Below, piece after piece: positions 32,910 through 60,399 of a stretch of DNA of 64,000 bases (the stretch's first letter is position 1; every line of letters begins with the position of its first letter). The translations under genes were made by a program, and so were the position numbers. The DNA is from Streptomyces fulvoviolaceus (GTDB lineage Bacteria; Actinomycetota; Actinomycetes; Streptomycetales; Streptomycetaceae). Under the pieces are notes generated by a model. It was not told the DNA's origin. It searched no databases and saw nothing but the letters and a program-made list of their open reading frames with translations. The stretch lies in contig NZ_JOEY01000015.1 in NCBI RefSeq assembly GCF_000718165.1, forward strand, positions 1 to 64,000. The letters are read 5' to 3'.

Positions 32910-34235
32910 TCAGAGACCTTGCCGGAGTCCGCGGTGGGCGAGGAGGGACGCCCGGATCTCCCCGGCCCGCACCGCAGTCGTGGACAGGAGGGTCGAGGTC
33001 AGGCCGTGGGTGTGTTCGGTGGCGCCCTGGAGGTAGATGTCGGCCAAGACGTGCGGGGCGGTCGCCACGCGGTGGTCGCGGCCGACCTGGAGAGCGTCCT
33101 CGTCGTCGCGCAGGCAGAGCTTGCCGAGCTCCCCCAGGCGGTCGGCTATGCCCTGCGGCTGGTAGCCGGTGGCGTAGACGAGCAGGTCGGCGGCGAGGAC
33201 CTCGCGTTCACCGGTCGGCAGGAACTCGACCGTCACCTCGACCTCGTCCGCGTGGGCCTCGACCTCGCGGATGCGGGACACGTTCATCATCCGCAGCCGC
33301 TGCCGGCCCTGGACCTTCTCCTGGTACATCGTGCGGGACAGGGACTCGATCAACTCCATGTCGACCACGGAGTAGTTGGTGGTGCGGTGGTAGTCGAAGA
33401 GCGACTGCTTCACGTCGCGGGGCGCGCCGTAGTACAGGTCGACGGCCTCGGGGTCGAAGATCTTGTTGGCGAAGGGGCTGTCGTCGGCGGGGGTGTAGCC
33501 GTACTTGGCGAACACCGAGCAGATCTCGGCGTCCGGGAAGCCGCGGTGGAGGTAGTCGACGGCCTCGGCGGCACTCTGGCCCGCGCCGAGGACGACGGCT
33601 CGGCGCACCGGCCCGCCGGAGCGTTGGAGTTGTTCCACTCGTGGCAGCAACTCGCTGTTGTGCCAGACGCGTTCGGTCAGGGCGGCGCCGGGCGGCAGGT
33701 GCGGTTCGAGGCCGGTGGCCACGCAGAGGCTGCGGGTACGGCGGACGGTGAGCCGTTCGGGGGCGGCGGGGTCGCGGCTGAGGACGTCGAAGCAGCGGAT
33801 CTCGCCGTCCTCGGTGACGGGTCGTACGGCGACGACCTCGGCGGAGTACTCGACGAGGTGCGCGACCCGGGCGGCGGCCCACTCGAAGTAGTCGTGGAAC
33901 TCGATGCGCAGCGGGAAGAGTGTCTTCAGGTTGAGGAAGTCGACCAGCCTGTCGCGGTCCCGCAGATAGCAGAGGAAGCTGAAGTCGCTGGTGGGGTCGC
34001 GCATCGTCACCAGGTCCTTGAGGAAGGACACCTGCATGGTGGCGTCGTCGATGAGCATGCCGCGATGCCAGCCGAACCGCGGTTGCCGTTCGAGGAATCC
34101 GACCCTCAGCGCCTCCCCGTCCGGGGACCTCGCGGAGTGTTCGTGGAGTGCGATGGCGAGTGCGAGATTCGACGGTCCGAATCCGATCCCGAGGACGTCG
34201 TACACGGAGTCCGGCCCGCTCTGCAGTGTCGTCAC
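32910..34235 (-). CDS. cchB: L-ornithine N5-monooxygenase
   Basis: A 441-residue flavin N-hydroxylase (SidA/PvdA/CchB family) that makes N5-hydroxy-L-ornithine, the hydroxamate precursor. It has the FAD site GIGFGPSNLALAI, the substrate-region segment DDATMQVSFLKDLVTMRDPTS, the NADPH site GAGQSAAEAVD and a late ATGYQP. ATG at 34235. It diverges from the formyltransferase gene, with an iron box between the two. It should feed the ornithine-using modules of the NRPS. The symbol follows the coelichelin locus, although the peptide here differs. Confidence 0.95.
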   Translation of the reverse strand: MTTLQSGPDSVYDVLGIGFGPSNLALAIALHEHSARSPDGEALRVGFLERQPRFGWHRGMLIDDATMQVSFLKDLVTMRDPTSDFSFLCYLRDRDRLVDFLNLKTLFPLRIEFHDYFEWAAARVAHLVEYSAEVVAVRPVTEDGEIRCFDVLSRDPAAPERLTVRRTRSLCVATGLEPHLPPGAALTERVWHNSELLPRVEQLQRSGGPVRRAVVLGAGQSAAEAVDYLHRGFPDAEICSVFAKYGYTPADDSPFANKIFDPEAVDLYYGAPRDVKQSLFDYHRTTNYSVVDMELIESLSRTMYQEKVQGRQRLRMMNVSRIREVEAHADEVEVTVEFLPTGEREVLAADLLVYATGYQPQGIADRLGELGKLCLRDDEDALQVGRDHRVATAPHVLADIYLQGATEHTHGLTSTLLSTTAVRAGEIRASLLAHRGLRQGL

Positions 34236-34317
34236 CGCGTCATCGCCTCCCGTAGGCGGGGGTTCACAGGATCCTCAAAGTGGGACCACAGCCTCCCCCA
34301 AGCAGGCATATGTTAGA

Positions 34318-34336
34318 TAAGGTAAGCCTTACCTAG
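34318..34336. promoter_or_regulatory. Iron box (DmdR/IdeR type) between the monooxygenase and formyltransferase genes
   Basis: TAAGGTAAGCCTTACCTAG contains the perfect palindrome AGGTAAG-C-CTTACCT (34320-34334) and matches the known DtxR-family consensus closely. It lies 24 bases before the formyltransferase start and about 80 before the divergent monooxygenase start, so one site could repress both genes when iron is plentiful. Confidence 0.85.
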
Positions 34337-34359
34337 CAATGGCTGAGGAGGGCTCATAT

Positions 34360-35307
34360 ATGCGAGTCGTCATGTTCGGTTACCAGACCTGGGGACACCG
34401 GACGCTGCAGGCTCTGCTGCACTCCGGACACGAGGTGGTCCTGGCGGTGACCCACCCGCACAGCGACCACGCGTACGAGAGGATCTGGAGCGACTCAGTG
34501 GCCGACCTCGCCGAGCAGAACGGCGTACCGGTGCTGTTGCGCAACCGTCCCGACGACGACGAACTGCTCAGCACCCTCAAGGAAGTCGATCCCGACCTCA
34601 TCGTGGCGAACAACTGGCGCACCTGGCTGCCGCCGGAGATCTTCGACCTGCCCCCGCACGGCACCCTCAACATCCACGACTCGCTGCTGCCCTCCTACGC
34701 CGGCTTCTCCCCGCTCATCTGGGCGCTCATCAACGGCGAGAAGGAGGTCGGCGTCACCGCCCACCGCATGGACGCCGAGCTCGACATGGGCGACATCCTG
34801 CTCCAACGTGCCGTACCCGTCGGGCCGTCGGACACCGCGACGGACCTGTTCCACCGCACGGTCGACCTCATCGGCCCGCTCGTCACCGACTCCCTGGAGC
34901 TCATCGACTCCGGCAAGGCGGTGTGGACGCCGCAGGACCGCTCCCGGTCGAGCTTCTTCCACAAGCGGTCCCTGACCGACAGCGGGATCAACTGGACCTG
35001 GTCGGCAGAGGAGTTGGAGCGTTTCGTGCGGGCCCAGTCCGATCCGTACCCGAACGCCTTCACCCACCACCGCGGCAACCGTCTGCGGATCGTGTCGGCC
35101 GCGGTCTCCGAGGGCCGCTACGGCGGCACACCGGGCCGGATCTTCATCCGCGAGGGCGACGGGGTCGTCATCGTCGCCGGTGCCGAGGCCCGTTCAGGTC
35201 GTCTGCCCGGGCTGGTGGTGAGGCGGGTACGGACGGAGGACGGCACGGAGTACGCCGCGACCGACTACTTCCGCACGATGGGCGGCTATTTGACGGACCG
35301 TCCGTAA
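34360..35307 (+). CDS. cchA: N5-hydroxyornithine formyltransferase
   Basis: A 315-residue protein from the ATG at 34360, with GGAGG 8 bases upstream; an ATG at 34339 lacks a ribosome site. It has the methionyl-tRNA formyltransferase fold: the folate-site core LNIHDSLLPSYAGFSPLIWAL with the catalytic Asn/His pair and the DMGDIL Asp, plus a C-terminal OB-like domain. The coelichelin homologue transfers formyl from 10-formyl-tetrahydrofolate to N5-hydroxyornithine. It converges with the ATPase gene, and their ends overlap by 22 bases. Housekeeping fmt is unlikely, given the iron box and neighbours. Confidence 0.92.
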   Translation: MRVVMFGYQTWGHRTLQALLHSGHEVVLAVTHPHSDHAYERIWSDSVADLAEQNGVPVLLRNRPDDDELLSTLKEVDPDLIVANNWRTWLPPEIFDLPPHGTLNIHDSLLPSYAGFSPLIWALINGEKEVGVTAHRMDAELDMGDILLQRAVPVGPSDTATDLFHRTVDLIGPLVTDSLELIDSGKAVWTPQDRSRSSFFHKRSLTDSGINWTWSAEELERFVRAQSDPYPNAFTHHRGNRLRIVSAAVSEGRYGGTPGRIFIREGDGVVIVAGAEARSGRLPGLVVRRVRTEDGTEYAATDYFRTMGGYLTDRP

Positions 35308-36155
35308 ACCACGTCCGCCGCCCGCCCCTCGCCTTCGTGGTGCCGCCCCATCGGCACCACCATCGGCGTCCCGCTCACCGGGTCCTCGCCGACCACGCAT
35401 CGCAGCCCGAAGACGTCCTCCACCGTCGCGGCGGTGACGACCTCGGCGGGGGTCCCCTCGGCTGCGATACGGCCGGCCTTCATGGCGATGACGTGGTCGG
35501 CGTACCGGCAGGCCTGGTTGAGGTCGTGCAGCACCATGACGACGGTGCGGCCCTGGTGCCGGTTCAGGTCGGTGATCAGGTCGAGGACGTCGATCTGGTG
35601 GGCGAGGTCGAGATAGGTGGTCGGCTCGTCCAGGAGCATCACCGGGGTGTCCTGGGCGACCGCCATGGCGATCCAGGCCCGCTGCCGCTGTCCGCCGGAG
35701 AGTTCGTCGACGGCGCGGTGCGCGAGGTCGGTCATCGACGTGGCTCTCAGTGCCGCGTTCACGGCCTGCTCGTCGGAGCTCGACCACTGCCGCCACCAGG
35801 TCTGGTGCGGTGAACGGCCGCGCCCCACAAGGTCGATGACCGTCAGCCCCTCGGGCGCGAGGGGCGACTGCGGGAGGATGCCCAGCTGCTGGGCGAGGGT
35901 GCGGGTCGGGATCGAGTGCACCGAGCGTCCGTCGAGCAGGACGGTGCCGGCCTTGGGGGTGAGCAGCCGGGCCAGGGCGCGCAGCAGGGTGGACTTGCCG
36001 CAGGCGTTCGCGCCGACGACCGCGGTGATACGGCCCGGCGGGATCGCCAGATCGAGATCGTCCACGACGATCCGGTCGTCGTACGCCAGCCGCAGGCCCT
36101 CGGCCCGCAGATCGGGGCCTTCGCCCGCCGGGCGCACGCCGTTCTCCTTCGACAC
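35286..36155 (-). CDS. Ferric-siderophore ABC importer ATPase
   Basis: A 289-residue FecE-type ATPase. Walker A is GANACGKST, the signature LSGGQRQRAWIAMAVAQ, and Walker B VMLLDEPTTYLDL, followed by HQIDVLDLITDLN and the switch-His VLHDLNQACRYADH. All are typical of iron-siderophore importers. GTG at 36155 with GGAGG about 9 bases upstream, 4 bases after the permease stop. It corresponds in position to the coelichelin cchE. Confidence 0.94.
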   Translation of the reverse strand: MSKENGVRPAGEGPDLRAEGLRLAYDDRIVVDDLDLAIPPGRITAVVGANACGKSTLLRALARLLTPKAGTVLLDGRSVHSIPTRTLAQQLGILPQSPLAPEGLTVIDLVGRGRSPHQTWWRQWSSSDEQAVNAALRATSMTDLAHRAVDELSGGQRQRAWIAMAVAQDTPVMLLDEPTTYLDLAHQIDVLDLITDLNRHQGRTVVMVLHDLNQACRYADHVIAMKAGRIAAEGTPAEVVTAATVEDVFGLRCVVGEDPVSGTPMVVPMGRHHEGEGRAADVVYGRSVK

Positions 36156-36159
36156 GTCT

Positions 36160-37218
36160 TCAGCCTCCTGAACCGGCGCGGTTGGCGCGGACGAGCAGCC
36201 ACAGCAGGACGGGTGCGCCGAGCACACCGGTGACGATCCCGACGGGAAGCTCGGTGTCCGGGACGAGCTTCCGTGCGATCAGATCGGAGCCCAGGACCAT
36301 CACGGCGCCGGTCAGCCCGGCGGCCACGGGCGGGGGGAAGGCCGTCCCGCACAACCGCTGGGCGATCTGGGGCGCGGCCAGCGCCACGAAGGCGACCGGG
36401 CCCGCGGTCGCCGTCCCGAAGGCGACGAGTCCGACGGCGACGAGCAGTACGGCGATCCGGACGACCTGCACCCGTGTCCCGAGCCCCCGGGCCACGTCGT
36501 CCCCGAGCTGCAGGATCCGCATCTGGCGGCCGAGCAGCAGGGACACGGGGAGCAGGACGGCCATGGTCAGGGCGAGCGGACCGATCTGGTCCCAGGTGCG
36601 GCCGTTGAGGTTGCCGACGAGCCAGCCGAGCGCCGCCTGCGCCTGGAAGCGCTGGCCGCGGGCCATGAGGTAGTCGGTGGCGCTGGTGCAGATCCAGGCG
36701 ACACCGACGCCCACGAGGACGATCCGGTAGCCGGTGGTGCCGCGCTTCCAGGCCAGGGCGTACACCAGCAGCCCGGCGGTCAGCGCGCCGAGCAGGCCCA
36801 GGGCCTGGGTGCTCATCCCGGCGTCCCAGCCGAGGACGATGCCCGCGACGACCGCCGTGCCGGCGCCCTGGGTGATGCCGATCATGTCGGGGCTGGCGAG
36901 CGGGTTCAGGGTGACCGTCTGGAGGAGGGCGCCGGAGACGCCGAACGCGATGCCGACGAGCAGCCCGGCGAGGGCGCGCGGCAGGCGCAGTTCGTGGACG
37001 ATCAGCTCGGTGCCGGGGTCGCCGGTTCCGGCGAGGGCCTTCATGACGTCGGTCAGCGGGATGGGGATGTCGCCGACTGAGGTCTCTACGCAGAACGCCA
37101 GGAAGGCGGCGGCCGCGAGTGCCAGGCATACGGCGAGCATGCGGGGGCGCAGGATGCCGGAGATCGGCGGGGTGGGGAGTCGGAAGGGGACGCGGTCCGG
37201 GGCGAGGTGAGTCGTCAT
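36160..37218 (-). CDS. Ferric-siderophore ABC importer permease 2 (FecCD family)
   Basis: A 352-residue inner-membrane protein of about 9-10 helices. FecCD motifs are LRLPRALAGLLVGIAFGVSGALLQ, then LNPLASPDMIGITQGAG and FGTATAGPVAFVALAAPQIA. ATG at 37218. It pairs with the upstream permease to form the membrane channel. Confidence 0.93.
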   Translation of the reverse strand: MTTHLAPDRVPFRLPTPPISGILRPRMLAVCLALAAAAFLAFCVETSVGDIPIPLTDVMKALAGTGDPGTELIVHELRLPRALAGLLVGIAFGVSGALLQTVTLNPLASPDMIGITQGAGTAVVAGIVLGWDAGMSTQALGLLGALTAGLLVYALAWKRGTTGYRIVLVGVGVAWICTSATDYLMARGQRFQAQAALGWLVGNLNGRTWDQIGPLALTMAVLLPVSLLLGRQMRILQLGDDVARGLGTRVQVVRIAVLLVAVGLVAFGTATAGPVAFVALAAPQIAQRLCGTAFPPPVAAGLTGAVMVLGSDLIARKLVPDTELPVGIVTGVLGAPVLLWLLVRANRAGSGG

Positions 37219-37244
37219 GGGGTTACGGCTCCTTCGTCTTCGGC

Positions 37245-37311
37245 TGCGGGTCCGTTGTGGCTGGTCGCGCCCCGCGGCGGAGCCGCAAGTCGACACAGCC
37301 CCGCGCCCCTT
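37245..37311. repeat. Dispersed Streptomyces-type intergenic palindromic element, copy 2
   Basis: Between the two permease genes, the minus strand reads GGGGCGCGGGGCTGTGTCGA, then a GCGGCTCCGCCGC hairpin, then GCGCGACCAGCCACAACGG. It shares the GGGGCGCGGGG and GCGCGACCAGCC blocks with copy 1 and has an inner stem. The 159-base permease gap is otherwise featureless. Confidence 0.55.
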
Positions 37312-37377
37312 GGGTCGGTTGCAGCCCTGCACACCATCAGCGTCCCGCCGAACATCGCGAACTCCCTCGTCATCGCC

Positions 37378-38418
37378 TCACAGCTCCGCAAGTCGGCGCC
37401 TGCGGACCAGCGCGATGAAGAACGGCCCCCCGACGAACGCGACCAGGACTCCGGCCTGGATCTCCACCGGCCGGGCCAGCAGCCGCCCCGCGATGTCCGC
37501 GGCCAGCAGCAGGCAGGGCGCGAGGACCGCCGACAGCGGCAGCAGCCAGCGGTAGTCCGGGCCGATGCCCGCCGACTGGGCCAGGACGCGGGCGATGTGC
37601 GGCACGACCAGGCCGACGAAGACGACGGGTCCGATGACGGCCACCGCTCCGCCGGTGAGCAGTGTGACGGCGATGACGCCCTGGATGCGGATCAGCCCGA
37701 GCTTGAGCCCGAGGGACTTCGCCACGTCGTCGCCGAGCGCGAGGCTGTTGAGGGCGGGTGCGCAGGCCAGGGCGAGGACCGCGCCGACGGCGAGGAACGG
37801 CAGGACGCGGAGCAGGACCCCTTCGTCCTGGCTGGCCAGCGAGCCCGCGGACCAGAAGCGGTAGCGGTTGAGGGCGTCCGGGTCGGTGAGCGCGACGGCG
37901 CTGGTCAGCGAGAACAGCACGGAGGTCACGGCGACACCGGCCAGGGCGAGCTTGACCGGGGTGGAGCCCGACCGGCCCAGCCCGCCCAGGAGGTAGACCA
38001 GGACGCTCGCGGCGAACGCTCCCGCGAAGGCGAACCAGACGTATCCGTAGACGGAACCGATCCCGAGGACGCCCACCGACAGCACGACGGCGAAGGCCGC
38101 ACCCGCGCTGACACCGAGGATCCCGGGATCGGCCAGCGGGTTGCGGGTCAGGGCCTGCATCAGCGCGCCCGAGAGGCCCAGGGCGGCTCCGGTGGCGAGG
38201 CCGAGGGCGGTGCGGGGCAGCCGTACGGACCAGATCACGGTGTCGATACGGGAGTTGGGCGGATCACCGAGCAGCGTGTGCCAGACCTGGTCGAGGGGGA
38301 CGCCGAGCGCGCCGTACGCCATCGACAGGGCGCACAGCGCGAGGAGCGCCGCGCCACTGAGCGCGAGCAGGAGTACTGCGCGGGGGCGCATCGCCGCCCG
38401 GACCGCCGAGGTCCCCAC
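37378..38418 (-). CDS. Ferric-siderophore ABC importer permease 1 (FecCD family)
   Basis: A 346-residue multi-pass permease with VRLPRTALGLATGAALGLSG, NPLADPGILGVSAGAAFAV and VIGPVVFVGLVVPHIAR. GTG at 38418 follows GGAAG at 5 bases and is chosen over upstream codons because the iron-box-like site at 38429-38448 would otherwise fall inside the gene. It heads the three-gene importer operon. Confidence 0.93.
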   Translation of the reverse strand: MGTSAVRAAMRPRAVLLLALSGAALLALCALSMAYGALGVPLDQVWHTLLGDPPNSRIDTVIWSVRLPRTALGLATGAALGLSGALMQALTRNPLADPGILGVSAGAAFAVVLSVGVLGIGSVYGYVWFAFAGAFAASVLVYLLGGLGRSGSTPVKLALAGVAVTSVLFSLTSAVALTDPDALNRYRFWSAGSLASQDEGVLLRVLPFLAVGAVLALACAPALNSLALGDDVAKSLGLKLGLIRIQGVIAVTLLTGGAVAVIGPVVFVGLVVPHIARVLAQSAGIGPDYRWLLPLSAVLAPCLLLAADIAGRLLARPVEIQAGVLVAFVGGPFFIALVRRRRLAEL

Positions 38419-38428
38419 GTCAACTTCC

Positions 38429-38448
38429 TTAGCTGAGGCTGGCCTTAA
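38429..38448. promoter_or_regulatory. Weaker iron-box-like site before the importer operon
   Basis: TTAGCTGAGGCTGGCCTTAA lies 10 bases from the permease start and shares the TTAG...AGGCT..CCT..A skeleton of the DtxR-family box, with several mismatches. It may be a second operator arm for the importer operon, which is divergent from the NRPS gene. Confidence 0.5.
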
Positions 38449-38509
38449 CTGTAGGACGACTCCGGCAACCGTCCCACCCCCTGCCGTATCGCTGTGCATA
38501 CCCTGTGAA

Positions 38510-38528
38510 TTAGGTAACCCTTACCTTA
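38510..38528. promoter_or_regulatory. Strong iron box before the NRPS gene
   Basis: TTAGGTAACCCTTACCTTA has the perfect inverted repeat AGGTAA-CCC-TTACCT (38512-38526). It lies 61 bases before the NRPS start and about 90 before the divergent importer start, so it may control both. Confidence 0.85.
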
Positions 38529-38589
38529 GTATGTCGCCGACCCCCTGGCCCAGGGCCGGGGCAACGACCCGCTGGGGAGGCACGCTGCT

Positions 38590-57273
<18,684 letters not shown>

Positions 57274-57289
57274 GGAGAGGAACAACAGC

Positions 57290-57499
57290 ATGAGCAACCC
57301 GTTCGAGGACCCCGAGGGCGTCTACCTGGTGCTGGTCAACGACGAGAACCAGCACAGCCTCTGGCCGGACTTCGTGGACGTGCCGGCCGGCTGGCGCGTG
57401 GTGCACGGGCCGGCCGACCGGCAGTCCTGCCTGGATCACGTCGAGACCCACTGGACCGACATGCGGCCGCGGAGTCTGGCGGAGGTCATGGACAACTGA
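57290..57499 (+). CDS. MbtH-like NRPS accessory protein
   Basis: A 69-residue MbtH family protein, 16 bases after the NRPS stop. It shows the family pattern: [33 protein letters not shown] and THWTDMRP. It binds adenylation domains and helps them fold or activate. GGAGAGGAA lies upstream of its ATG. It corresponds to the coelichelin cchK position. Confidence 0.96.
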   Translation: MSNPFEDPEGVYLVLVNDENQHSLWPDFVDVPAGWRVVHGPADRQSCLDHVETHWTDMRPRSLAEVMDN

Positions 57500-57517
57500 C
57501 GCTCCACGCGGGCGGTT

Positions 57518-58594
57518 TCAGGACGCGGGCTGCTCCACCTTCGTGTCCGTCTTGCCGTCGACGGCCGCCGCCAGCTGCGGCACCAGTCGCTCGATGACGT
57601 ACCGCAGGCTGAGGACGGTGCCCATGGACAGGGCGTTGCCGTAGTCGCTGGTCTCGTTGACGTAGACCTCACGGCCCTGCTTCACCACGTTCAGGTCCTT
57701 GTAGGAGGCGTCCTTGTGGAGCTTGTCGGCGTCCTTGGTGACGTCCCCGACCTGCCACACGAGGGCGTCCTGGTCGAGCAGGTCGGTGCGCTCCTTGCTG
57801 ATGTTCGCGCCGAACTGGTCGCCGATCACCTTGTCCAGGTCGGCGGGCAGGGTGAACCCGAGGTCGGTGAGGAGGTGCGAGCGCGGGTCCTGGCTGCCGA
57901 AGACGAAGATGCCCTCGTACGGCGTGGCCATCACGGCGGAGGCACCCTTGAACTCGGGGTGCTCCGCGACGGCCGCCGCGATCCGGTCCTCGGTCTCCTT
58001 GACGGCCGTCGCGGCCTCTTCCGGCTCGCCGAGCGCCTTGCCGATCGTCTCGGCCTGCTCCTGCCACGGGACGCCGTAGTCGTTGTACTGCTTCGGCTGG
58101 GCGACCACGGGGGCGAACGCGGACAGCGACGTGTACTGCTCCTTGGTGAGTCCGCCGTACACCGCGAGGATCAGGTCGGGCTTGAGGGCGGCGATCTTCT
58201 CGACCTGCGGTCCGGTGCCGGTGTCCTTGAGCACGGTCGGCGCCGCGGCCGAGCCCAGCTTGTCCGCGGCCCAGGGGCCGACGGCGCCCTTGTAGCCGCC
58301 GAGCCATTCGGTGGTGCCGACGGGGACCTTGCCGAGGGCGAGGACCGCGTCCTGGTCGGTGAGGCCGACGGTGACGATCCGCTGGGGCTCGGACTTGATG
58401 GTCGTACTGCCGTACTTGTGGGCGATGGTGACCGGGAAGGCGGAGTCGGCGGAGGAGCTCGCCTCCGCGCCGGCGTCCGAGGCGTCGGATCCCGAGTCGT
58501 CGCCGCCGCAGGCCGTGGCGGTGACGAGGAGGAGGGCGGTTGAGGTGAGCGCGGCGGCGAGGCGTGGCGCTCTGCTGGAGCGGAAGCGGAACAT
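57518..58594 (-). CDS. Ferric-siderophore-binding lipoprotein
   Basis: A 358-residue FecB/FhuD-type receptor. ATG at 58594 gives a lipoprotein signal (RFRSSRAPRLAAALTSTALL) with lipobox TATAC-GG and an acidic/Ser linker. The body has the class III binding fold: RIVTVGLTDQDAVLALGKVPVG, KIAALKPDLILAVYGG, and the long spine helix. It should deliver the ferric complex to the FecCD permeases. It is the last gene of the leftward exporter operon, 59 bases after the second ABC gene, and converges with the MbtH gene. Confidence 0.93.
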   Translation of the reverse strand: MFRFRSSRAPRLAAALTSTALLLVTATACGGDDSGSDASDAGAEASSSADSAFPVTIAHKYGSTTIKSEPQRIVTVGLTDQDAVLALGKVPVGTTEWLGGYKGAVGPWAADKLGSAAAPTVLKDTGTGPQVEKIAALKPDLILAVYGGLTKEQYTSLSAFAPVVAQPKQYNDYGVPWQEQAETIGKALGEPEEAATAVKETEDRIAAAVAEHPEFKGASAVMATPYEGIFVFGSQDPRSHLLTDLGFTLPADLDKVIGDQFGANISKERTDLLDQDALVWQVGDVTKDADKLHKDASYKDLNVVKQGREVYVNETSDYGNALSMGTVLSLRYVIERLVPQLAAAVDGKTDTKVEQPAS

Positions 58595-58653
58595 CGGCGG
58601 TCCTTCGGGGTTCGAGGTGTCAGGTGGTGCGGGGAACAAGGGACCGTGGGGGG

Positions 58654-60399
58654 CTAGGGGCCGCTGCCGCGGGTGTCCGACCACGCCTCCCAGAGGGCGG
58701 CGTACGGACCCTGGCCGGCGCGGAGTTCGTCGTGGGTGCCGGTCTCGACGACGCGGCCGGACTCCATGACGACGATGCGGTCGGCCACCGCCGCCTGGCT
58801 GAGGCGGTGGGCGACGATCAGCGCGGTGCGGCCGTCCACGGCGCGGGTGACGGCCTTCTCCAGGGCGCGCGCTCCGGCGCTGCCCGCCTCGGCGGTGGCC
58901 TCGTCGAGGATGACGAGGGACGGGTCGGCGAGGATCAGCCGGGCGAGGGCGAGGGCCTGGGTGCGGGCGCCGTCGAGGCGGTGCCCACCGTTTCCTACGA
59001 CGGTGGCGAGACCGTCGGGCAGGGCCTCGGCCCAGTCGAGGGCGTCGACGCTGTCGAGTGCGGCGCGCAGTTCGTCGTCCGTGGCGTCGGGGCGGGCCAG
59101 GCGCAGGTCGTCGGAGAGCGGGCCGGCGAATACATGGGTCTCCTGGGTGATCAGGGCGACGCCGGTCGGGCCGAGTGCGGTGGGGGGAACGCCGCCCACC
59201 AGGACGCTGCCGGCTGTAGGTGCTTGGATGCCCGCGACGAGCCGGGCCAGGGTGGTCTTCCCGGCGCCGCTGGCACCGACGAGGGCCACCCGCTCTCCGT
59301 GACGGATCGTCAGGTTGACGTCCCGGAGGACGAGTTGACCGGGGCGGTAGGCGTGGCTGAGCCCGCGGACCGTGACGTCGACGTCGCCGGCCCCGACGCT
59401 GCGGCCCGCCGGCGGGGGCGGCTGGTCGGTGACGCCGACGAGGCGGGCGAGGCCCGCCGTGGCCGCCTGGGCGTCGTCGAGGAGGGCGAGGGCGGCGTTG
59501 ACGGGGGTGAAGAGGCTGTGGAAGTAGAGGGCGGCGGCGGTCGCCGTGCCGATGGACGCCGAGTCCTGGCGGACCAGCCAGTAGCCGGTGGTCAGTACGG
59601 CGGCCAGGCCGATGTACTCGGCGATGTGGAGGCGGCTGTAGAAGCCGAGGACGAGCCGGACCCCGCGCATCGTCAGCTCCACCACGGACCGGGAGCGCTC
59701 GGTGACCCGCTCGCTGTGCTCCCGCTCCAGCCGGAAGGCGCGGACGGTGGAGCTGCCGGCGACGGTGTCGAGCAGTTGCTGCTGTTGGGCGCCGGCGGCC
59801 ACGCGCTGCGCGGCGTAGAGGGGTACGGCCCGGGTGACGTACCAGCGGGCGGTGAGCACCTGCACGGGCACGGCCAGCAGCGCGGCCAGCAGGAACCGCC
59901 AGTCGAGCAGGGCGAGGGCCCCCAGGGTGAGGACGATGGTGAGGAGCGAACGGGCCAGTTCGGGAAGGGCACTTCGGACGGCGTCGGCGATGAGGGACAC
60001 GTCGGCGGTGACCCGTGCGGTCAGGTCGCCGGCTCCGGCCTTCTCGACCCGCTCCAGCGGCAGGCCCAGCGCCCGTTCGACGAACTGCTCGCGCAGTCGG
60101 GCCAGGGTCGTCTCACCGAGCCGGGAGATCAGGGACAGCCCGAGGCCCGCAGTGATGCCCTGGGCCACGGCGACGGCCACGAGGAGGGCCACCGTGGTGG
60201 TGATGGCGTCGACGGAACCGTGCTCGGCGGCGAGGTCGACGATCCGGCCCAGGAGGGGCTGCACGAGCAGTCCGACGGCGGTGGAGCCGGTCATGACGGC
60301 GAACGCCGTCAGGGCCAACGCCCGGTGCGGGCGCAGTAGTTCGGCGACCGCCGCGCGGGTGCGGGCCGGTGCGGCGACGGGCAGTAGGGACTCGTTCAT
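58654..60399 (-). CDS. ABC exporter half-transporter with intact Walker motifs but a degenerate signature
   Basis: A 581-residue type I ABC exporter half (six membrane helices, then an ATPase domain). Walker A GASGAGKTT and Walker B LVILDEATAEA are good. The signature reads HRLDGARTQALALARL, so LDGAR replaces LSGGQ. It starts by a 4-base ATGA overlap with the upstream half-transporter, so the two likely form a heterodimer exporting the siderophore or acting on its precursor. The positions match the coelichelin cchG/cchI type genes. Confidence 0.9.
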   Translation of the reverse strand: MNESLLPVAAPARTRAAVAELLRPHRALALTAFAVMTGSTAVGLLVQPLLGRIVDLAAEHGSVDAITTTVALLVAVAVAQGITAGLGLSLISRLGETTLARLREQFVERALGLPLERVEKAGAGDLTARVTADVSLIADAVRSALPELARSLLTIVLTLGALALLDWRFLLAALLAVPVQVLTARWYVTRAVPLYAAQRVAAGAQQQQLLDTVAGSSTVRAFRLEREHSERVTERSRSVVELTMRGVRLVLGFYSRLHIAEYIGLAAVLTTGYWLVRQDSASIGTATAAALYFHSLFTPVNAALALLDDAQAATAGLARLVGVTDQPPPPAGRSVGAGDVDVTVRGLSHAYRPGQLVLRDVNLTIRHGERVALVGASGAGKTTLARLVAGIQAPTAGSVLVGGVPPTALGPTGVALITQETHVFAGPLSDDLRLARPDATDDELRAALDSVDALDWAEALPDGLATVVGNGGHRLDGARTQALALARLILADPSLVILDEATAEAGSAGARALEKAVTRAVDGRTALIVAHRLSQAAVADRIVVMESGRVVETGTHDELRAGQGPYAALWEAWSDTRGSGP

